This document shows positions 58,618 through 64,000 of a stretch of DNA of 64,000 bases, piece after piece. How positions within the stretch are numbered: position 1 is the first letter of the stretch; every line of letters begins with the position of its first letter. Under the pieces are notes generated by a model, which saw only the letters and a program-made list of their open reading frames with translations, was not told where the DNA came from and ran no database searches. Source of the DNA: SHVO01 sp050246995 (GTDB lineage Bacteria; Pseudomonadota; Alphaproteobacteria; Rhodospirillales; Rhodospirillaceae); the NCBI GenBank assembly GCA_050246995.1, contig JBFWVA010000003.1:417149-481148 (forward strand). The letters are read 5' to 3'. The position numbers and the translations under genes are program-made.

Positions 58618-59997
58618 ATGCGTCAGTTTCGTTCAGTGATGGCGGGTGCGGCTGCGGCGGGCGTTTTTCTCGCCGGCGCTGCGTTCGCGCAAGCCGAACA
58701 CGGCTGGAGCAAGGAGCAGCGCGCGCTCACGGAAGACTATGTCCGCGAGGAAATGCCGCCTGGCTTCCAAGTTGTTGTCGCAGAACTCGAAGGCGCTGTC
58801 TTCGCCGATGCTAATGGCAAGACGCTGTACTCCTGGCCGGTGATGGCGCTGCGCAACGCCAACGCCGGAGAAATGAAGGGCAAGCCGACCTGCAGCGATA
58901 CGGTCTATAAGGTGAATACCGGGTGGATGAGTCCGTATCCGGGCGGCCTCGAACTTCCTGAAGCCGAAACGCGCCCGTCCTGCATAGGTGTGTGGCCGCC
59001 GGTCCTTGCCGCCGCTGACGCGAAGCCGGTCGGCAAGTGGACCATCGTTGATGGTCCGGGAGAGCGCAAGCAGTGGGCCTACGACGGCCAGGCGCTGTAT
59101 ACATCGGTGCTCGATAAACAGAAGGGCGATGTCTGGGGCGGCACCAGCACCAATCTGCAACATGACGGCACCGGCGCGGTCCGTTGGCCCGTGGGACCGG
59201 ACCGCAATCTGCCGTCGCAGTTCAAGGTAATGGCGTACGCGTATGGACGCTTGCTGACCCTTCAGAACGAACACGCGGTCTATGTTTTCGACGGCGACGC
59301 GAAGGGCAAATTCGGCTGCACGGCGGAGTGTCTCGAGAAGTTTTCGCCGATCCTCGCGCCGGAGCAGATTCAGCAGCGTGGCGAGTGGACAATCATTGAG
59401 CGTTCGCCGGGCGTGAAGCAGTGGGCGTACCGGGGCAAGCCGGTCTACAGCTATAATCTCGAAGAAAAATTTCCGAGCTTCCAAGGTTCTGAAGAGGCCG
59501 GCTGGCACAATGTGTTCACGCAGCTCGCGCCGCAGTTCCCGAAGGGTTTCCGCATTACGGATACTTACACCGGTCAGATGCTCGCCGATGCCAAAGGCCG
59601 GACCATTTACACTTACAACTGCAATGACGACGCCGCGGATCAACTCGACTGTTCGCATCCCTCGCAGCCACAGGCTTATCGCCTGGCGTTATGCGGTAAG
59701 GGCGATTGGAAGCGCTGCCTCGAAACATTCCCGTATCTGATCGCGGGGCCCGACGAGAAAAGCGAAACGCACTTCTGGAGTATCAAGTATCTCAACCCGG
59801 AAACGGGTCGTTGGGTCGAGGCCGGCGCCGCCGGCGCGCTGCGGGTGTGGGCTTATCGGGACCGCCCGGTGTACCTGTGCGGACGCGATAAGAAGCCTGG
59901 TGACTACGAATGCGATTCGTGGGGCGAGTGGAGCGGCATCAGAAACGGCTACATGGGTTTCTGGATCCGCGACGCCTTTGGCGACAACGCAATTTGA
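58618..59997 (+). CDS. Module protein A1: secreted Yx(FWY)xxD repeat protein
   Basis: A 459-residue exported protein; the signal peptide ends near AGAAFAQAEHG. It contains about six repeats of the secreted-repeat type (PF03640, COG4315): GKTLYSW (67-73), GQALYTSVLDKQKGD (157-171), AVYVFDGDAKGKFGC, GKPVYSYNLEEKFPS, GRTIYTYNCNDDAADQLDC and DRPVYLCGRDKKPGD, interspersed with CxxVWPPVLA-type segments. About ten to twelve cysteines, matched in A2, suggest disulfides. No CxxCH is present. The family is unassigned. The true start is 58618 (MRQFRSV), 13 bases after the DUF1552 stop. It is paired with B1; the pair recurs as A2-B2. Confidence 0.85.
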   Translation: MRQFRSVMAGAAAAGVFLAGAAFAQAEHGWSKEQRALTEDYVREEMPPGFQVVVAELEGAVFADANGKTLYSWPVMALRNANAGEMKGKPTCSDTVYKVNTGWMSPYPGGLELPEAETRPSCIGVWPPVLAAADAKPVGKWTIVDGPGERKQWAYDGQALYTSVLDKQKGDVWGGTSTNLQHDGTGAVRWPVGPDRNLPSQFKVMAYAYGRLLTLQNEHAVYVFDGDAKGKFGCTAECLEKFSPILAPEQIQQRGEWTIIERSPGVKQWAYRGKPVYSYNLEEKFPSFQGSEEAGWHNVFTQLAPQFPKGFRITDTYTGQMLADAKGRTIYTYNCNDDAADQLDCSHPSQPQAYRLALCGKGDWKRCLETFPYLIAGPDEKSETHFWSIKYLNPETGRWVEAGAAGALRVWAYRDRPVYLCGRDKKPGDYECDSWGEWSGIRNGYMGFWIRDAFGDNAI

Positions 59998-60011
59998 TAT
60001 TTGGTGTGGCC

Positions 60012-61103
60012 ATGAAAAAGCGTGTTTTCGCTGCTTTGATCGCCGGATGCGCCTTTAGCGTGAGCGCGGCTTTCGCCGATGAGGCGTACCAGGACCGCAA
60101 GATCGGCTACACCATCGTCGGCAAGAATTGGGCGATTTACCAGACGCCGGACGGCAAAGCCGAGTGCCCGAACGGTCTAAACGACGGACCGCGCGAGCAG
60201 TTCGACAAGCTGTATCCGCGCGACGGTCACCATAAGTTCGAGGCTTCGCAGCTCGAGCGCGAAGGCGAAGTATGGCTCCCGGACAGCAAGGGCGATGATC
60301 GCGGCCTGCCGTTCTATGAGCCGCAAGGCACGACCGCCATCGGCCTCAATCTCGATAATAAAACCGATAAGAGCGATTTTACGAGCGCCGACGGCAAGGT
60401 CGCGGGCATCGATAATCAGATCTATCGCGTATTCGGCTGTGTGGGGAATTACCGCGGACCCGATGGGTCCTACCGCTTCTTCATTCAGGAATACATGAAG
60501 AAGTTCAATTACAACCGCATGCTGATCGAGATCACGGATCTTGATGACATGGTGAACGATCCGGATGTGACGGTCACTGTGCTGCGCGGCCGCGATGCGC
60601 TGCTGCTGGACTCGCAAGGTGCGTTCGCCGCCGGCGGGACGCAGCGTGTTGACATGCGCTGGGGCAAGGACCTGATCAAAAGCACCAAGGGGCGCGTGGT
60701 CGACGGTGTGCTTACCACCGATCCGATCGACATCATGATGCCCGAGAGCCTGAAACGAGGCGCGGCCAACCTGTTCATCCGCGATTGGCGCGTGCAGCTT
60801 CGGTTGACGGACGAAGGTGCGGAAGGTTTGATGGGCGGCTATCTCGATATCGAGAAGCTTTACAACAACCTCGCGCAAAACTGGACGACGCACTATCGCA
60901 GCTATGGCCGCGAGCCGCTGCCGTCCGAATACCGTTCGATGATCCGCAACGCCGATGCCTATCCGGATGCGAGCGGACGCAACACGGCGATCTCGTCGGG
61001 TTGGGAAGTGAAGTTCAAGCAAGTGTTCATCGTGCATCCGCCGCAGGCGGTGGCTTCGGGCACGCCGGCGACCGGCGGTGCGTCCGTTCCTGCGCGTCAG
61101 TAA
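60012..61103 (+). CDS. Module protein B1: exported protein of unknown family
   Basis: A 363-residue protein with a signal peptide (KKRVFAALIAGCAFSVSAAF, cleaved before DEAYQ). I recognise no family. Notable blocks are IVGKNWAIYQTPDGKAECP, GPREQFDKLYPRD, LEREGEVWLPDS, GLPFYEPQGTTAIGLNLD, FGCVGNYRGPDGSYRFF and GLMGGYLDIEKLYNNLAQNW. Two cysteines are conserved with B2 (about 73% alike by eye). The C-terminal 20 residues are low-complexity. It looks beta-rich. It starts 15 bases after A1. It could bind or process a substrate together with A1, but nothing demonstrates this. The ATG at 60012 was chosen; the earlier frame runs inside A1. Confidence 0.8.
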   Translation: MKKRVFAALIAGCAFSVSAAFADEAYQDRKIGYTIVGKNWAIYQTPDGKAECPNGLNDGPREQFDKLYPRDGHHKFEASQLEREGEVWLPDSKGDDRGLPFYEPQGTTAIGLNLDNKTDKSDFTSADGKVAGIDNQIYRVFGCVGNYRGPDGSYRFFIQEYMKKFNYNRMLIEITDLDDMVNDPDVTVTVLRGRDALLLDSQGAFAAGGTQRVDMRWGKDLIKSTKGRVVDGVLTTDPIDIMMPESLKRGAANLFIRDWRVQLRLTDEGAEGLMGGYLDIEKLYNNLAQNWTTHYRSYGREPLPSEYRSMIRNADAYPDASGRNTAISSGWEVKFKQVFIVHPPQAVASGTPATGGASVPARQ

Positions 61104-61118
61104 ACTAAGGACCCGAGT

Positions 61119-62492
61119 ATGAGAAACGTGCGGCATATCTTGAGCGGACTGACCTTGGCGGCGTGTGTTGCCGCCGGTGCCGCGTCGGCTGCCGAATATT
61201 ATTCGTGGACCAAGCAGCAGTACGCGCTCACGGAAGACTATGTGCGCGAAGAAATGCCGCCGGGCTTCAAGGTGGTGGTTGCCGAGTTGGAAGGGCCGGT
61301 ATTCGCTGACGCGTCTGGTAAGACGCTGTACGGCTGGCCGCTCGCGCCGCTGCGCAACGGCAACGCGGGTGAGCTCAAAGGAAAGCCCACGTGCGACGAT
61401 ACGCACTACAAGGAAAATGCCGGATTGATGAGCCCGTATCCGGGCGGTCTTGAACTGCCGGAAGTCGCGACGCGGCCATCGTGCGTCCAGGTGTGGCCGC
61501 CGGTGCTGGCGTCAGCTGAAGCAAAGCCGGTGGGCAAGTGGACGATTGTCGACGGCCCCGGTGGACGCAAGCAATGGGCGTACGAAGGCCAAGCGCTTTA
61601 CACCTCCGTGCTCGACAAGAAGCAAGGCGATGTTCTCGGCGGCACGAGCGCGATGGATGGCGGCGACGGGGAAGGCGCGCTGCGCAAGCCTATCGGTCCC
61701 GAACGCAACATGCCGTCGCAGTTCAAGGTCAGTGTCAGCACCGCGGGACGCCAACTCACGCTGGCAAACAACTATTCTATCTATGTGTTCGACGGCGACA
61801 CGGCTGGCAAATTCGGTTGCACCGGCGCGTGCCTTGAGAAGTTCCAGCCGGTGCCGGCGCCGGAACGGATCCGTCCGCAAGGCGACTGGACCATCGTTGA
61901 ACGTTCTCCTGGCGTGAAGCAGTGGGCTTACCGCGGCAAGCCCGTGTATAGCTACGTGCTCGAACAAAAACGTCCCGGCTTCGAGGGTTCGGATGAGCCG
62001 GGCTGGCACAACGTGTTCACGCAGCTCGCGCCCCAGTTCCCGAAAGGCTTCCAGATCACCGAAGGTACGGCCGGTTCGATGCTCGCCGACGCCAAGGGGC
62101 GCACGATTTATCTCTACAACTGCAACGACGATGCGCAAGATCAGCTCGACTGCTCGCATCCTTCGCAGCCCCAGGCTTATCGCCTGGCCATTTGTGGGAA
62201 GGGGGACTGGCAGCGCTGTCAGAAGACGTTCCAGTATCTTGCCGCGGGCACGGATGAGAAAAGCGAGAGCAATATCTGGAGCATCAAATATATCGACGCG
62301 TCCACCGGCCGTTGGGTAGAACCCACCGCCTCGGGCGCGCAGCGCGTGTGGGCTTACCGGGATCGGCCGGTTTACGTCTGCACCCGTGACAAACGGCCGG
62401 GCGATTTCGAGTGTGATTCGTGGGGCGAAATGAGCGGCGCCCGTAACGGCTGGAAAACGTTCTGGGTCCGTGAAGCGTTCGGCCGCGGCTAA
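61119..62492 (+). CDS. Module protein A2: secreted Yx(FWY)xxD repeat protein
   Basis: A 457-residue paralogue of A1 with the same layout: signal peptide (AAGAASAAEYYSW), then repeats GKTLYGWPL, GQALYTSVLDKKQGD, SIYVFDGDTAGKFGC, GKPVYSYVLEQKRPG, GRTIYLYNCNDDAQD and DRPVYVCTRDKRPGD. Cysteine positions match A1, and long stretches such as RALTED/YALTEDYVREEMPPGF are common to both. The family is PF03640-like, of unknown function. It starts 15 bases after B1 and is followed by B2 after 26 bases. The whole A-B unit has therefore duplicated, with later divergence mainly in the inter-repeat parts. Confidence 0.85.
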   Translation: MRNVRHILSGLTLAACVAAGAASAAEYYSWTKQQYALTEDYVREEMPPGFKVVVAELEGPVFADASGKTLYGWPLAPLRNGNAGELKGKPTCDDTHYKENAGLMSPYPGGLELPEVATRPSCVQVWPPVLASAEAKPVGKWTIVDGPGGRKQWAYEGQALYTSVLDKKQGDVLGGTSAMDGGDGEGALRKPIGPERNMPSQFKVSVSTAGRQLTLANNYSIYVFDGDTAGKFGCTGACLEKFQPVPAPERIRPQGDWTIVERSPGVKQWAYRGKPVYSYVLEQKRPGFEGSDEPGWHNVFTQLAPQFPKGFQITEGTAGSMLADAKGRTIYLYNCNDDAQDQLDCSHPSQPQAYRLAICGKGDWQRCQKTFQYLAAGTDEKSESNIWSIKYIDASTGRWVEPTASGAQRVWAYRDRPVYVCTRDKRPGDFECDSWGEMSGARNGWKTFWVREAFGRG

Positions 62493-62518
62493 AAAGCCAG
62501 AGACGAGGAAGGTAAACG

Positions 62519-63628
62519 ATGAAAAACCGCCTGACCGCAATTTTCGCCCTCCCGCTCGCCATGAGCATCGGGATCGGTTTTGCACAGACCGCGTCCGCTG
62601 ATGATGCTTTGCAAAACGGCAAAATCGGCTACGCGATGACCAATAAAAATTGGGCGGTGTATCAGACGCCGGACGGCAAAGCGGAATGCCCGAATGGACT
62701 CAACGACGGGCCGCGCGAGCAGTTTGACAAGCTGTACCCGCGCGACAAGAAACACACCTTCATTGAATCGCAGCTGGAGCGTGAAGGTGAAGTGTGGGTG
62801 CCTGAGAAGACCGCCGAGACGCACGGCCTTCCGTTCTATGAGCCGCAAGGCAAGACGGGCATCGGCCTCAATCTCGACGGCAAAGTTGGGCCGGAAGATT
62901 TCACGAGCCCCGACGGCAAGGTCACCGGGATCGACAATCAAATTTACCGCGCGTTCGGATGCGTGGCGAGCTACCGGGGGCCGGATGGTTCCTATCGCCA
63001 CTTCGTCGAAAGCTACATGCAGCAGTACAAGTACAATCGCTTCCTGATGGAGCTGACGGGCGTTGATAACCTGACGAACGATCCCGACGTCACGGTCACA
63101 ATCTATCGCGGTCTCGATGCGCTGCTTTTGGATTCCGCGGGTAACTTCATTCCAGGTGGCACGCAGCGCGCCGATCATCGCTGGGGCAAGGACTACATCA
63201 AGAGCGCCAAGGGCAAGATCGTGGACGGCGTGCTGACCACGACGCCGGTTGATCTCTATATCCCGGAAACGCTGGCGCGCGGCGCGCCCAAGCAATTCGT
63301 GCGCGACTGGCGCGTGGAGTTGAGACTGACGGAAGACGGCGCGGAAGGTCTGATGGGCGGCTATCTCGATATCGAGCGCCTGCAGAACAACCTCGCGCAG
63401 AACTGGGCGACGCACTTCCGTTCATACGGGCAGGAATCCATTCCGTCCGAATATCGCTCATTCATCCGCAATGCGGACGCCTATCCGGGAGAGGACGGTA
63501 AGAACGCGTTCATCTCCTCGGCGTGGCAAATCAAATTCAAACAGGCGTTCATTGTTCATCCGCCGGCGGCCGTGGCCGCGGGCGAGACGGGCAAGGGTGA
63601 AGCGGCAACCACAGCCGCGCGCCAATAG
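62519..63628 (+). CDS. Module protein B2: exported protein of unknown family
   Basis: A 369-residue paralogue of B1. A signal peptide (about 1-24, ending near FAQTASADD) precedes the same blocks: MTNKNWAVYQTPDGKAECP, GPREQFDKLYPRD, LEREGEVWVPEK, GLPFYEPQGKTGIGLNLD, FGCVASYRGPDGSYRHF, and DWRVELRLTEDGAEGLMGGY. The most conserved part is the N-terminal 100 residues and the region before YLDIE. Both conserved cysteines are kept. The C-terminal tail (GETGKGEAATTAARQ) is low-complexity like that of B1. It ends 23 bases before the transporter gene. Function unknown. Confidence 0.8.
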   Translation: MKNRLTAIFALPLAMSIGIGFAQTASADDALQNGKIGYAMTNKNWAVYQTPDGKAECPNGLNDGPREQFDKLYPRDKKHTFIESQLEREGEVWVPEKTAETHGLPFYEPQGKTGIGLNLDGKVGPEDFTSPDGKVTGIDNQIYRAFGCVASYRGPDGSYRHFVESYMQQYKYNRFLMELTGVDNLTNDPDVTVTIYRGLDALLLDSAGNFIPGGTQRADHRWGKDYIKSAKGKIVDGVLTTTPVDLYIPETLARGAPKQFVRDWRVELRLTEDGAEGLMGGYLDIERLQNNLAQNWATHFRSYGQESIPSEYRSFIRNADAYPGEDGKNAFISSAWQIKFKQAFIVHPPAAVAAGETGKGEAATTAARQ

Positions 63629-63651
63629 AACGCGAGAAGGAAAGTAGAGAG

Positions 63652-64000
63652 ATGGCTCAAGCTGATATAACGGCGACCAGTGCGGTGCCTGCCGACAAGA
63701 TGACGGCGGCGGACATGGCGCGCCGGGTGAAGATGATCCTGATCGGCTCGGCGGGGAACCTCGTCGAGTGGTACGACTTCTACGCCTATGCCGCCTTCGC
63801 GCTTTATTTCGCGCCCTCCTTCTTCCCGAACACCGACCCTGTCGTGCAGCAGCTGCAGGCCGCGCTGCTCTTCGCCTTCGGCTTCATCGTGCGTCCGATC
63901 GGCGGTTGGCTGTTCGGCCATTTTGCCGACCGCTACGGCCGGCGCACGGCATTGACGAGCGCGGTGCTGATGATGTGCCTGGGCTCGCTGGTGATCGCGG
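63652..64000 (+). CDS. MFS transporter, KgtP/MHS-like, N-terminal part
   Basis: The gene starts at 63652 (GAAGGAAAG about 10 bases upstream) and runs off the window after about 116 residues without a stop. VKMILIGSAGNLVEWYDFYA, ALYFAPSFFPNTDPV, LLFAFGFIVRPIGGWLFG and GHFADRYGRRTAL are typical of the metabolite:H+ symporter (MHS) group, which includes the 2-oxoglutarate permease KgtP. GHFADRYGRR is the MFS loop-2 motif. The substrate is likely an organic acid, but this is inferred. It is probably the last or a late gene of the DUF1592-A-B-A-B run (23-base gap to B2). Confidence 0.85.
   Translation, partial: MAQADITATSAVPADKMTAADMARRVKMILIGSAGNLVEWYDFYAYAAFALYFAPSFFPNTDPVVQQLQAALLFAFGFIVRPIGGWLFGHFADRYGRRTALTSAVLMMCLGSLVIA

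Overview
The window looks like a chromosomal segment of an alphaproteobacterium. The support is a pyruvate dehydrogenase E1-beta with its own N-terminal lipoyl domain, the run tpiA-secG-pyrG-kdsA-eno-ftsB-pdhABC-lpd-lipA-ratA, a ppiD-trpE pair, high GC content, and a large TonB-dependent receptor (TBDR) family. A Rhizomicrobium/Micropepsaceae-like or Caulobacter-like lineage is my inference; no rRNA or other decisive marker is present. I saw no tRNA, rRNA, CRISPR array or insertion sequence.

Region 1 (1-5 kb) is a compact ECF42-type sigma factor locus. A YCII protein and the sigma factor form one minus-strand operon. A second minus-strand operon holds a VOC protein, an AHSA1/SRPBCC protein, a YCII-VOC fusion, a DoxX-like protein and a GST. 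Each operon is preceded by the same bipartite element, TGTCGGA-N17-GTCCTAGGA, the likely promoter of the sigma factor. Region 2 (5-19 kb) is mixed: a SugE-type exporter with a possible guanidine-responsive leader, a FixJ-like/MASE1-kinase two-component pair, a glycosyltransferase opposite a WecE-like aminotransferase, an unusually long class A PBP, a PiuC-like hydroxylase, small regulatory or zinc proteins, trpE and ppiD.

Region 3 (19-35 kb) is core metabolism on the plus strand: tpiA, an S24-like regulator, secG, pyrG, a Sel1 protein, kdsA, eno, an ftsB-like gene, and the full pyruvate dehydrogenase set with lipoyl synthase. The intergenic DNA before pdhA holds two mutually exclusive hairpins.

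Region 4 (37.4-53.8 kb) is a tandem array of five paralogous TBDR genes in one orientation. Each has a 195-620 bp leader and its own strong terminator. Copies 1-3 are most alike, copy 4 is intermediate and copy 5 most divergent. Two minus-strand genes follow: a 2OG-Fe(II) oxygenase and a c-type cytochrome.

Region 5 (55.3-64 kb) is an apparent operon behind a good sigma-70-like promoter. It encodes a DUF1592/DUF1588/DUF1585 heme-motif lipoprotein, a Tat-exported DUF1552 protein, and then two tandem copies of a two-gene module: A, a secreted Yx(FWY)xxD repeat protein, and B, an exported protein of no family I recognise. It ends with a KgtP-like transporter that runs off the window. This A-B-A-B module next to the receptor array is the best candidate here for an undescribed envelope system; its function cannot be read from the sequence.
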